DNA from: DASYTH01 sp035762905
GTDB lineage: Bacteria; Actinomycetota; Actinomycetes; Mycobacteriales; Pseudonocardiaceae
NCBI RefSeq assembly: GCF_035762905.1
Contig: NZ_DASUCC010000039.1
Location: 1-16,184 of the forward strand
DNA: 16,184 nt
Direction: 5' to 3'
Numbering within the stretch: position 1 is the stretch's first letter; every line of letters begins with the position of its first letter. The position numbers and the translations under genes were made by a program. Below are positions 1 to 9,626 of this stretch, piece by piece. The notes under the pieces are model-generated. The model ran no database searches, was not told the DNA's origin, and saw nothing but the letters and a program-made list of their open reading frames with translations.

Positions 1-69
1 CGCGAGTGGGCCGTTCGCGCGAAGATCACCCGGTTGGGTAAGGGGATGGCTGTTGCGGAATTGTTGCGG
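1..69. other. left-edge flank downstream of meaB, no gene called
   Basis: These 69 bases follow the meaB stop codon. In plus frame 3 there is an open stretch from the edge to a TAA at 39-41, which could be the tail of a plus-strand gene entering from the left, but 12 codons are too few to support it. A 10-base palindrome, TTCGCGCGAA, lies at 14-23; this could be chance in such GC-rich DNA. I see no convincing terminator hairpin. Confidence 0.3.
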
Positions 70-1034
70 TCAGCGCAGGCCGAAGGCTTTCAGGATGCGC
101 TCCGCCGCCAGGGTCGGGGTCAGCCGGCCGGCTCGCACTTCTTCCTCCAGCTCCGGTGCCAGGGCTCGGACCTCGGTGTTCTCGTGCAGGCGGGACATCA
201 CGGTGTCGCGGACCATCGACCAGGTCCAGTCCACCTGCTGACGGCTCCGCTTCGCCGCCAGCTCACCGGCCGCGTCGAGCGTCGAGTGGTGTTCCCTGAC
301 CTTCTCCCACACCTTCTCGATACCGGCCCCGGTCAGCGCGCTGCTGGTCAGCACGGGTGGCGTCCACAGCTCCTCGCCGGAACGCAGCAACCGGATCGCC
401 CCGGCCAGTTCCCGGGCCGCCTTGCTCGCTTCCTTCTCGTGCTCGCCGTCCGCCTTGTTCACCGCGATCACGTCCGCCAGCTCCAGCACGCCCTTCTTGA
501 TCCCCTGGAGCTGGTCGCCGGTCCGGGCGAGCGTCAGGAACAGGAAGCAGTCGACCATGTTCGCCACGGTGACCTCCGACTGGCCGACGCCCACGGTCTC
601 CACCAGCACGGTGTCGTAGCCCGCGGCCTCCATCAGCACGATGGTCTCGCGGGTCGCGCGGGCCACGCCGCCGAGTGTTCCCGAGGTCGGCGACGGCCGG
701 ACGAACGCCGCCGGGTCCACCGACAGCTTCGCCATCCGGGTCTTGTCGCCCAGGATGCTGCCGCCGGTCCGGCTCGACGACGGGTCCACGGCCAGCACCG
801 CCACGTGGTGGCCGGCCGCGGTCAGGGTGGTTCCCAGCATGTCGATGAAAGTCGACTTGCCGACTCCCGGCACCCCGGTTATCCCCACCCGGTGCGCGCC
901 GCCCGCGTGCGGCAGCAGCTCCACCAGCAGTTCCTGGGCCTTCTGGCGGTGGTCCGGGCGCGTGGACTCGACGAGCGTTATCGCCCGCGACAGGATCGCG
1001 CGGTCCCCCGCCAGGACACCCTCGGCGTAGTCGG

Positions 1035-1038
<4 letters not shown>
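70..1038 (-). CDS. meaB: methylmalonyl-CoA mutase-associated GTPase MeaB
   Basis: This is a G3E-type P-loop GTPase of 322 aa, the normal family length. Proteins of this family act as chaperones of methylmalonyl-CoA mutase: they gate delivery of adenosylcobalamin and protect or reactivate the mutase. Visible motifs are the Walker A loop GVPGVGKS (residues 55-62), the DPSSSRTGGSILGDKTRM stretch (85-102), ETVGVGQSE (147-155) as the switch/Walker B region, and the guanine-specificity motif NKAD (194-197). The C-terminal helical part, rich in Arg and Glu, fits the dimerisation arm. The ATG at 1036-1038 was chosen because it overlaps the mutB stop as ATGA and gives the expected N-terminus; the open frame further upstream is only mutB read in another frame. 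It is the last gene of the mutA-mutB-meaB operon and is probably translated by coupling to mutB. Identification is firm. Confidence 0.96.
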
Positions 1039-3166
<2,128 letters not shown>

Positions 3167-3170
<4 letters not shown>

Positions 3171-4495
3171 GACTCGAACTCCTCGGCGTAGCGCACCCGC
3201 GGCAGCCCGCCGGTCCGGGCCGCCGGAGCCGGCGGACGGACCAGGGGTTGCTCGTCCTCCTTGGCGAACACCGTCACTCCGGTGATCTTGTCGGTGCCGT
3301 CGGCGATGTTCGCCGACCGCGCCCGCCAGGTCCGCGCCAGCCGGTCCGCGATCATCCCGGAGTCCAGCGCGGCGGACATCCCGCCGGACCGCTCGATCTC
3401 GGTGAACCACTCCCACGCGGTCTCGGCGAGCTCGTCGGTGAGCCGCTCCACGTACCAGGATTCGGCGGCCGGGTCGAGCACGGTGGCCACGTGCGACTCC
3501 TCGAGCAGGATCGACTGCGTGTTGCGGGCTATCCGGCGGCCGAACGCGTCCGGCAGCCCGACGGCGGAGTCGAACGGCAGCACGGTGATCGCGTCCGCCC
3601 CGCCGACCCCGGCGGCGAAGCAGGCGAGCGTGCTGCGCAGCATGTTCACCCAGGGGTCGCGCCGGGTCAGCGCGGCCGGCGAGGTGACCGCGTGCTGCAG
3701 TTGGGCGGCGCCGGTGATCCCGCAGACCTCACCGACCCGGGCCCACAGCCGCCGCGCCGCGCGCAGCTTGGCGATCGTCAGGAACTGGTCGACCGTTGCG
3801 GCGTAACGGAACTCCAACTGTCCGGCGGCCGCGGCCGGGGACAGTCCGGCGGCGGTGCCGGCCCGCAGGTACGCGACGCCGGTGGCCAGGGCGCAGCCCA
3901 GTTCCTGCGCGTCCGAGCCGCCCGCCTCGTGGTAGGGCAGCGCGTCGACCACGAAGGCGCGCAGCGCGGGAAACTCCGCCGCGACACGGGAAGCGAGCCG
4001 GGCGGCGGCGGCCGGATCGGTGTCGGCGCCGGTGCTGGCCCGCAGGCCGAGCGGGTCGGCGCCGAGGTTTCCGCGCACCGCGTCGGGCGCGATGCCCTTG
4101 TCCTCGTGGATCCGCAGCAGCGTCTGGGCGGCGGTGGCGAACTCGGCGCCGGCGTCCAGGGTGACCGGAGCGAGATCGAGGTAGACCTCGCGGAGCAGCT
4201 CGGGCAGTGCGTCGGCCGGCAGATCGACCAGCCACAGCGAGGTGACGCCGTGCTCGAGGTCGTCCAGGATCGCCGCGGCGTCGGGCACGTCGTGCCGCTG
4301 CCGGACGTCCCAGCCCGGCGCGTTGCCGACCGGTCCGGGCGCGGCGGTGACATCGTCCGCGGTGTAGAGCGGTGCCCGGACGATGCCGTCGTAGGTGGTG
4401 TTCGCCAGCTTTTCCAGCGGTCCGGCCAGGGCCAGCCACTGCTCACGGGTGACCGGCGGAAAGTCGCCGGCCAGCGACAACTCGGCAGCCGTCAT
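3167..4495 (-). CDS. mutA: methylmalonyl-CoA mutase small subunit, lacking C-terminal domain
   Basis: This is the non-catalytic partner of MutB in the heterodimeric mutase. Family landmarks include LSLAGDFPPVTREQW (6-20), GNLGADPLGL, DQFLTIAKLRAARRLWARVGEV, VTSPAALTRRDPWVNMLRST, RRIARNTQSILLEES and the linker LPRVRYAEEFES at the C-terminus. The protein is only 442 aa, whereas family members I know are about 610-640 aa (P. shermanii MutA 638). It stops in the linker after the barrel, so the roughly 170-residue flavodoxin-like vestigial B12 domain is absent. The stop overlaps the mutB ATG and mutB has a normal N-terminus, so this is not a simple frameshift. It is first in the operon. The ATG at 4493-4495 lies a few bases after a TAGCAT box, suggesting a leaderless or nearly leaderless transcript. 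Family assignment is firm; whether the short form is common in this lineage is unknown to me. Confidence 0.93.
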
Positions 4496-4496
4496 G

Positions 4497-4509
4497 TCCC
4501 CGAATGCTA
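4497..4509 (-). promoter_or_regulatory. possible -10 box of the mutA-mutB-meaB operon
   Basis: On the minus strand, TAGCAT (positions 4509-4504) fits a TAnnnT-type actinomycete -10 and would place transcription start 1-2 bases before the mutA ATG. I find no good -35 at the right distance. The divergent kinase gene starts only 68 bases away, so the region serves both directions. Confidence 0.3.
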
Positions 4510-4563
4510 CGGATACCCGAGGTCACACGTTAGGTGAGTGCAGTCACCGTCAAGAATGGGTGG

Positions 4564-6267
4564 ATGGAAACTCCAGAGCAGCGCGTGGTCGCCGGGCGGT
4601 ACCGGCTGCGGCGGCTGCTCGGCCAGGGATCGATGGGCACGGTCTGGGAGGCCTACGACGAATTTCTGCAACGGCCGGTCGCGGTCAAGGAGGTCCGGGT
4701 GATCCCGGGAATCCCCGAGGCGGACGCGGACGAGCTGCGCGAGCGGACCCTGCGCGAGGCCCGGGCGATCGCCGTGGTCTCGCACCCCAACGTGGTCACG
4801 CTGCACGACGTCGCCAGGGAGAACGGTGAGCCGTTCGTGGTGATGGAGTACCTGCCGGCGCTCAACCTGGCCGAGGTGTTGCGCGGGTTCGGGCCGCTGG
4901 ACGCGCCGAAGGCGGCCACGGTCGGCGACGCGATCGCGGCCGGGCTGGCGGCCGCGCACCGGGCCGGGATCACACATCGGGACGTCAAGCCGGGGAACGT
5001 GCTGGTCACCGGGGACGGCCAGGTGAAGCTGACCGACTTCGGCATCGCCCGCAACGTCGCCGAGCTGACCCTGACCCGGACCGGGATGACGCTCGGCTCG
5101 CCGGCCTACATGGCGCCGGAGGTGGCCGCCGGGGGCGATGTGACGCCGGCCGCGGACCTGTGGGGGCTGGGCGCCACGCTGTTCGCCGCGGTCGAGGGCC
5201 GCGCGCCGTACGACCCGGACGGCGCCGTGCTGGAGACACTGTCCGCGGTGGTGCACGGCGACGTTCCGGAGCCGTCGGACGGGCCGCTGCGCGAGGTCAT
5301 CGCCGCGCTGATGGTGAAGGACCCGGCCGGGCGCGCCTCGCTGGATGAGGTGCGCCGGATGCTGCACCCGCTGCTGCCGCCGCCCGGCACCCCGCTCTAC
5401 ACCGCCACCGACGACGAGGAACCGGCCGAGGCGCCGGCCAAGGCGCCGGCCGTCAAGGTGCCGGAGCCGAGGCCCGAGGCGGCGCCGGCCGAGGCGGCGG
5501 AACCCGCTCCGGCGCCCGCGCTGGCCGCCGACCCGGGTCCGCTGCCGTTCGCGGTGCCGGACCGTCCGGCCGGGCCACCCCGCCCGGTTCGGCCGCGCGG
5601 TCGCGGCACGCTCGGCTGGACGGCGATCATCGTGAGTGCCGCCCTGGTATTCCTGATCATGGGCGCCGGCGGGTTCGCGCTGGCCAGGACCGTCGGCGGC
5701 AAGCCGGTCCTGCCACCGGTCCGGGTGACGCCCACGCAGCCGAGCGCCGCGCCGGTCGACGAGCTGCCGAGCCAGGTGGCCGAGGCACACACGGCCACCG
5801 GTGAGCAGGGCGCCCGGTTCGAGGTGCCGGCGCCGAAGGGCTGGACCCAGTTCGTCCAGCAGCGCGTCAGCGAGGATCTGGTGAACAGCGCCCGGGTGCA
5901 CTTCGTCGCGCCGGACGGCACCCAGCAGGTGACCGTCGAGCGGTTTCCGAACCTGTACCCGGATCACACGATCGACACCTATGTCGCGGTCCTGACGAAG
6001 CAGGCCCGGCTGCCGGAGATGCCGAAGCTCGCCGCGGTCACGGACCCGGTACCGCCCGGACCCGAGCCCGCCGCCGACCTGACCTACAAGACCACCGAGT
6101 GGACCCCGGGTGGCGACACCGGCAGCTACCGGGTGACCTTCGCCCGGCTGTTCCCGATCGGCGTCGACGTGTGGGTGGTTGCCGTGACCGTGCCGATCGA
6201 CCAGGAGGACACCGGCCGGACGAAGCTGTTCGACGAGGTCGCGAAGGGCTTCAAGGTCACCGGTTAG
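4564..6267 (+). CDS. transmembrane serine/threonine protein kinase (PknB-like catalytic domain, no PASTA repeats)
   Basis: This is a Hanks-type kinase with an intact catalytic core. Counting from the ATG at 4564, it shows the glycine loop GQGSMGTVW (20-28), the ATP-binding Lys in VAVKEV (K42), a C-helix Glu in TLREAR, the catalytic loop HRDVKPGNVL (138-147), DFGIA (158-162), a Thr-rich activation loop before GSPAYMAPE (184-186 APE) and DLWGLG. A Pro/Ala/Glu-rich juxtamembrane linker (about 280-345) leads to one membrane segment (about 351-373, from GWTAIIVSAALVF). An outside domain of about 190 residues follows, so the topology is kinase-in, sensor-out. The sensor domain has no PASTA repeats; RFEVPAPKGWTQF and an alternating beta pattern suggest a PsbP/LpqN-like fold, which is inference. 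A GTG at 4534 is an in-frame alternative start adding 10 residues; the ATG was preferred because the kinase fold begins about 11 residues later. Substrate and signal are unknown. Confidence 0.93.
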   Translation: METPEQRVVAGRYRLRRLLGQGSMGTVWEAYDEFLQRPVAVKEVRVIPGIPEADADELRERTLREARAIAVVSHPNVVTLHDVARENGEPFVVMEYLPALNLAEVLRGFGPLDAPKAATVGDAIAAGLAAAHRAGITHRDVKPGNVLVTGDGQVKLTDFGIARNVAELTLTRTGMTLGSPAYMAPEVAAGGDVTPAADLWGLGATLFAAVEGRAPYDPDGAVLETLSAVVHGDVPEPSDGPLREVIAALMVKDPAGRASLDEVRRMLHPLLPPPGTPLYTATDDEEPAEAPAKAPAVKVPEPRPEAAPAEAAEPAPAPALAADPGPLPFAVPDRPAGPPRPVRPRGRGTLGWTAIIVSAALVFLIMGAGGFALARTVGGKPVLPPVRVTPTQPSAAPVDELPSQVAEAHTATGEQGARFEVPAPKGWTQFVQQRVSEDLVNSARVHFVAPDGTQQVTVERFPNLYPDHTIDTYVAVLTKQARLPEMPKLAAVTDPVPPGPEPAADLTYKTTEWTPGGDTGSYRVTFARLFPIGVDVWVVAVTVPIDQEDTGRTKLFDEVAKGFKVTG

Positions 6268-6277
6268 GCTCGCCGCC

Positions 6278-6376
6278 GTGAGCGAGCAGGCGAGCGAACT
6301 GTTGAGTACTGCCCCGACGCCGAGCGTGCGAGGCGACGGGGTTCGGCGACACCGAGCGTGCGAGGTGTCGCCATGA
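6278..6376 (+). other. possible 32-codon leader ORF coupled to the nucleoside phosphorylase
   Basis: An ORF opens with GTG AGC GAG CAG (MSEQASELL) and ends in a TGA that overlaps the phosphorylase start as ATGA. Its first bases closely resemble the start of the next gene (ATG AGT GAG CAG, MSEQVELA), as if the start region were duplicated. It has no clear ribosome binding site. It spans two hairpins, so a translating ribosome could open the one that abuts the downstream ATG. It may equally be non-coding repeat sequence. Confidence 0.25.
6312..6372 (+). repeat. tandem pair of hairpins with identical 10-base loops abutting a start codon
   Basis: Hairpin A pairs 6312-6321 with 6332-6341 (CCCCGACGCC against GGCGACGGGG, one A/A mismatch). 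Hairpin B pairs 6345-6353 with 6364-6372 (GGCGACACC against GGTGTCGCC, perfect). Both have the loop GAGCGTGCGA, within a 14-base direct repeat CCGAGCGTGCGAGG at 6320-6333 and 6352-6365. The stems differ in sequence but keep pairing while the loop is identical, which suggests selection on structure or a dispersed palindromic repeat family. Hairpin B ends at the base before the phosphorylase ATG and would bury its ribosome binding site. Confidence 0.75.
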
Positions 6377-7167
6377 GTGAGCAGGTGGAACTGGCGGAGG
6401 CGGCCGCGCGGGCGTTGGCCGAGCGGACGGGTGTCGACAAGCACGACGTCGCGGTGGTGCTGGGGTCGGGCTGGCGGCCGGCGGCGGATGAGCTGGGTGA
6501 GCCGGCGGCCGAGGTGCCGGTGGCGGAGCTGCCCGGGTTCGCCGCGCCGACGGTGCTCGGGCACGGCGGCACGATCCGGTCGCTGGTGGTCGGCGGGCAC
6601 CGGGTGCTGGTGCTGCTCGGCCGCACGCACCTGTACGAGGGCAAGGGCGTCGGGCCGGTGGTGCACGGCGTGCGCACGGCGGCGGCGGCCGGGTGCGGCA
6701 CGGTGGTGTTGACCAACGCCGCGGGCTGCCTGCGCCCCGGGGTCGAGGTCGGGCAGCCGGTGCTGATCAGCGACCATCTGAACCTCACCGGGACCTCGCC
6801 GCTGGTCGGCGCGCACTTCGTGGACCTCACCGACCTGTACTCGGCCCGGCTGCGCGGCCTGGCCATGCGGATCGACCCGTCGCTGGTGGAGGGCGTCTAC
6901 GCGGGGCTGCCCGGCCCGCACTTCGAGACGCCGGCCGAGATCCGGATGCTGACCGTGCTCGGCGCCGACCTGGTCGGCATGTCGACCGTGCTCGAGGCGA
7001 TCGCGGCCCGGGCGGCCGGACTCGAGGTCTTCGGGTTGTCCCTGGTCACCAACCTCGCCGCCGGCCTGACCGGCGAGCCGCTCAACCACGAGGAGGTCCT
7101 CGAGGCGGGCCGGCAGTCGGCCAGCCGGATGGGTCAGCTGCTGCGCGAGCTGGTGACGCAATCTTGA
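6373..7167 (+). CDS. purine nucleoside phosphorylase
   Basis: This enzyme cleaves purine (deoxy)nucleosides with phosphate to free base and (deoxy)ribose-1-phosphate in purine salvage. The protein is 264 aa, typical of the trimeric PNP class represented by M. tuberculosis Rv3307 (deoD/punA). Motifs in order are the phosphate-binding LGSG (30-33), GRTHLYEG (83-90), TNAAG (114-118), GPHFETPAE (181-189), GMST (202-205) and VTN (225-227), whose Asn is the expected purine-contacting residue. The ATG at 6373-6375 gives MSEQVELAEA; an in-frame GTG at 6358 lies inside a hairpin and is less likely. No free Shine-Dalgarno is visible because a hairpin abuts the ATG. It overlaps the next gene by 4 bases (TTGA), and the two enzymes may work together: its ribose-1-phosphate product needs a phosphomutase to enter central metabolism. 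Confidence 0.95.
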   Translation: MSEQVELAEAAARALAERTGVDKHDVAVVLGSGWRPAADELGEPAAEVPVAELPGFAAPTVLGHGGTIRSLVVGGHRVLVLLGRTHLYEGKGVGPVVHGVRTAAAAGCGTVVLTNAAGCLRPGVEVGQPVLISDHLNLTGTSPLVGAHFVDLTDLYSARLRGLAMRIDPSLVEGVYAGLPGPHFETPAEIRMLTVLGADLVGMSTVLEAIAARAAGLEVFGLSLVTNLAAGLTGEPLNHEEVLEAGRQSASRMGQLLRELVTQS

Positions 7168-8798
7168 GCAGGTTGACGCCGGACCTGCGGGACCGGGCGT
7201 ACCGGTGGATCGCCGATGACCCCGATCCGAACACCCGGGCCGAGCTGCAGCGGGTGCTGGCCTCGGCGATGGCCGGCGACGCGGCGGCGACCGGCGAGCT
7301 CGCCGACCGGATGGGCGGCGAGCTGACCTTCGGCACGGCCGGGCTGCGCGGGCCGGTTCGGGCCGGCCCGAACGGAATGAACCGCGCGGTGGTGATCCGG
7401 GCCACGGCCGGGGTGGCCCGGTTCCTCCTCGCCAAGGGGCACGCCGGCGGCACGGTGTTCGTCGGCCGGGACGCCCGGCACGGCTCGGCCGAGTTCGCCA
7501 CCGCGGCCGCGGCGGTGCTTGCCGGGGCCGGCTTCACGGTGCGCACGCTGCCCGGCCCGCTGCCGACCCCGATCACCGCTTTCCTGGTCCGGGCCGGGCA
7601 CGCGGTGGCCGGCATCCAGATCACCGCGTCGCACAACCCGCCCGCGGACAACGGGTACAAGCTCTATCTCGGCGACGGCGCGCAGATCGCGCCGCCGGAC
7701 GACCGACTGATCGAGGCGGCCATCCGGGAGGTTCCGGCGGCGATCTCGGTGCCCACCGCGGATTCCGCGTTGCCGGTGACCGAGGCCGAGGTGGACGGCT
7801 ACCTGGAGCGGATCGCCACGCTGCCCCGCGGAACCGCCCGCGACCTGCGCATCGCGCTCACCCCGATGCACGGCGTCGGCGGTCAGACCGCGGTGGAAGC
7901 GTTGCGCCGCAGCGGTTTCACCGACGTGCGGGTGGTGGTCGAGCAGGCCGTGCCGGACCCGGACTTTCCCACGGTCAGCTTCCCGAACCCGGAGGAGCCC
8001 GGCGCGCCGGACCGGCTGCTCCGCCTGGCGTCCGAAGTGGACGCCGATCTGGCGGTCGCGCTGGACCCGGACGCCGACCGGTGCGCGCTGGGTGTGCGGG
8101 ACCGGGACGGCTCGTGGCGGATGCTGCGCGGCGACGAGACCGGCGCGCTGCTCGGCGAACACGTTCTGTCCACTATGGACTCTCCGGATCCTTTGGTGGC
8201 CACGACGATCGTGTCGTCCTCGCTACTCGGCGAGATCGCCAAGGCGCACGGTGCCCGGTACGCCGAGACGCTCACCGGCTTCAAGTGGCTGGTGCGCGCC
8301 GGAACCGGCCTGGTGTACGCGTACGAGGAGGCACTCGGGCACAGCGTCGACCCGGACTTCGTGCGGGACAAGGACGGGATCTCGGCCGCGGTACTCGCCG
8401 CCGACCTCGCCGCGACGCTCAAGGCCGCCGGGCGGACCCTGCTGGACGCGCTGGACGACCTGGCCGTGCGACACGGCCTGCACCTCACCGAGCAGGTGTC
8501 GGTGCGGGTCACCGACGCGGCCCGGCTGATGGCCGCGGTGCGGGCCGAGCCGCCGGTGGAGCTGGCCGGGGTGCCGGTCGAGCTGACCGACCTGCTGCCG
8601 GACGCGAACGTGCTGCGGTTGACCGGCGACCGGCTGCGGGTGGTCGTCCGCCCGTCCGGCACCGAGCCGAAGCTCAAGGCCTACCTCCAGGTGGTCGAGC
8701 CGGTCGGCACGCCGGACCGGCTCGAACCGGCCCGGGCGGCCGGCACCGCGCGACTGGCCGCGGCGCGCGCGGCGGTGGCCGAGCTGCTCGGCGCCTGA
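7164..8798 (+). CDS. phospho-sugar mutase (phosphomannomutase/phosphoglucomutase type)
   Basis: This is an alpha-D-phosphohexomutase superfamily enzyme of 544 aa that moves phosphate between C1 and C6 (or C5 of ribose) through a phosphoserine. Motifs are the N-terminal GTAGLRG (57-63), the phosphoserine loop TASHNP (154-159, S156), the metal loop DPDADR (301-306), the sugar-binding EEALGHS (388-394) and the phosphate-binding RPSGTEPK (496-503). Length and motifs match the bacterial PMM/PGM2-like group that includes M. tuberculosis PmmB; phosphoribomutase activity (phosphopentomutase role) is also plausible given the coupling to the nucleoside phosphorylase. The TTG at 7164 was chosen because it overlaps the upstream stop as TTGA, has GAGCTGG about 8 bases upstream and yields MSRLTPDLRD; a second in-frame TTG at 7173 is possible. 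Its stop is only 3 bases from the convergent SDR gene stop. The exact substrate is not determined. Confidence 0.92.
   Translation: MSRLTPDLRDRAYRWIADDPDPNTRAELQRVLASAMAGDAAATGELADRMGGELTFGTAGLRGPVRAGPNGMNRAVVIRATAGVARFLLAKGHAGGTVFVGRDARHGSAEFATAAAAVLAGAGFTVRTLPGPLPTPITAFLVRAGHAVAGIQITASHNPPADNGYKLYLGDGAQIAPPDDRLIEAAIREVPAAISVPTADSALPVTEAEVDGYLERIATLPRGTARDLRIALTPMHGVGGQTAVEALRRSGFTDVRVVVEQAVPDPDFPTVSFPNPEEPGAPDRLLRLASEVDADLAVALDPDADRCALGVRDRDGSWRMLRGDETGALLGEHVLSTMDSPDPLVATTIVSSSLLGEIAKAHGARYAETLTGFKWLVRAGTGLVYAYEEALGHSVDPDFVRDKDGISAAVLAADLAATLKAAGRTLLDALDDLAVRHGLHLTEQVSVRVTDAARLMAAVRAEPPVELAGVPVELTDLLPDANVLRLTGDRLRVVVRPSGTEPKLKAYLQVVEPVGTPDRLEPARAAGTARLAAARAAVAELLGA
8778..8792. terminator. 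small hairpin at the end of the phosphomutase gene
   Basis: GCCGAG-CTG-CTCGGC forms a 6-base-pair stem inside the last codons of the phosphomutase, next to a 3-base gap between convergent genes. There is no T-run. It could slow transcription from either side, but a codon-constrained coincidence is possible. Confidence 0.25.
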
Positions 8799-8801
8799 GC
8801 C

Positions 8802-9524
8802 TCACCAGGGCAGCGGCCCGTGCTCGCCGTGGAACCCGCCGGTGGCCCGGTCCGGCCGGGTGGCCACCCGAACCGCGTCGGCCGCGCCCTGCTCCGGCGT
8901 GCGGTAACCCTGGTGGCCGTTGAGGTCCGTGGCGCAGTAGCCCGGGGACACGGCGTTGACCGTGATTCCGTCGGCGCGCAGCTCGTTGGCCAGCATCACG
9001 GTCACCATGTTCAGTGCCGCCTTGGACGAGTTGTAGGCGTAGAGCCGGACTCCGGCCCACTGGCCGTTCGGGTCGGACAGCGTCGCGATCGAGCCCAACT
9101 CGCTGGACAGGTTCACCACGCCCGGTTCGGATGCCTTGCGCAGCAACGGAAGCATGGCCCGGGTGACGGTCAGCACGCCGACCACGTTGGTGGCGTAGGT
9201 GCGCTGGAACGTCTCGACCGTCGCGGCGCCCTCCCGGTCGCCGTCGGCGACGATGCCCGCGTTGTTCACCAGCAGGTCCATCCGGCCGTGCTCGCGCTCC
9301 ACCAGTTTCGCCGCGGTGGCAACGGACTCGGGGTCGGTGACGTCCAGCGGCACCGGCCGGGCGTCGATCCCGGCCGCGACCAGCTCCTCGGCGGCCGCCC
9401 GGCCGCGTCCCTCGTCCCGCGCCGCGACCAGCACGGTCATCCCGAGCCGGCCGAGCTGGCGTGCGATCTCCTTGCCGATTCCCTTGTTCGCGCCGGTCAC
9501 CAGCGCGATCTTCGTTGTGCTCAT
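8802..9524 (-). CDS. short-chain dehydrogenase/reductase (SDR), carbonyl-reductase-like
   Basis: This is a classical NAD(P)-dependent SDR of 240 aa. The cofactor motif TGANKGIG is at 10-17, the conserved Asp in LDVTD at about 61-64, NNAG at 87-90, the catalytic Ser at 140-141 (NLSSELGS), and YNSSK with Y164 and K168; SPGYCATD follows (193-200). ARDEGRG after the second strand suggests NADPH preference. TGANKGIGKEIARQLG and the overall pattern resemble the carbonyl reductase/plant salutaridine-reductase-like subgroup; the substrate is unknown. The ATG at 9522-9524 gives the right N-terminus; the open frame beyond it is shadow of the divergent gene. It is divergent from an MmyB-like regulator across 102 bases containing a large dyad, so it is probably the regulated target. 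Confidence 0.92.
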   Translation of the reverse strand: MSTTKIALVTGANKGIGKEIARQLGRLGMTVLVAARDEGRGRAAAEELVAAGIDARPVPLDVTDPESVATAAKLVEREHGRMDLLVNNAGIVADGDREGAATVETFQRTYATNVVGVLTVTRAMLPLLRKASEPGVVNLSSELGSIATLSDPNGQWAGVRLYAYNSSKAALNMVTVMLANELRADGITVNAVSPGYCATDLNGHQGYRTPEQGAADAVRVATRPDRATGGFHGEHGPLPW

Positions 9525-9551
9525 GCCGTCGACCCTGACCGCTGCCGGCGC

Positions 9552-9599
9552 GGCCAGGCAGAGATCGTCGAGACCGGGATCGCCGATCCCTGCCTGGCC
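9552..9599. promoter_or_regulatory. 15-base dyad operator candidate between SDR and MmyB-like regulator
   Basis: GGCCAGGCAGAGATC (9552-9566) and GATCCCTGCCTGGCC (9585-9599) match as an inverted repeat at 14 of 15 positions, with 18 bases between. The dyad lies in the only space between two divergent genes, one of which encodes a DNA-binding regulator. A second, shorter dyad TGCCA-TGC-TGGCA (9612-9624) sits just before the regulator's GTG. It is likely the regulator's binding site for shared control; a transcript hairpin is the alternative. Confidence 0.6.
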
Positions 9600-9626
9600 A
9601 CCACGTACCGATGCCATGCTGGCACC

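Noticed and set aside
14..23. Palindrome TTCGCGCGAA near the left edge
   Set aside because: It is short and CG-only in its core, so likely chance; no promoter or gene is close enough to give it a role.
4507..7161. 884-codon open frame on the minus strand opposite the kinase and nucleoside phosphorylase
   Set aside because: It is Arg/Gly/His-rich with no recognisable domains and lies antisense to two confident genes; long antisense frames are expected at this GC content.
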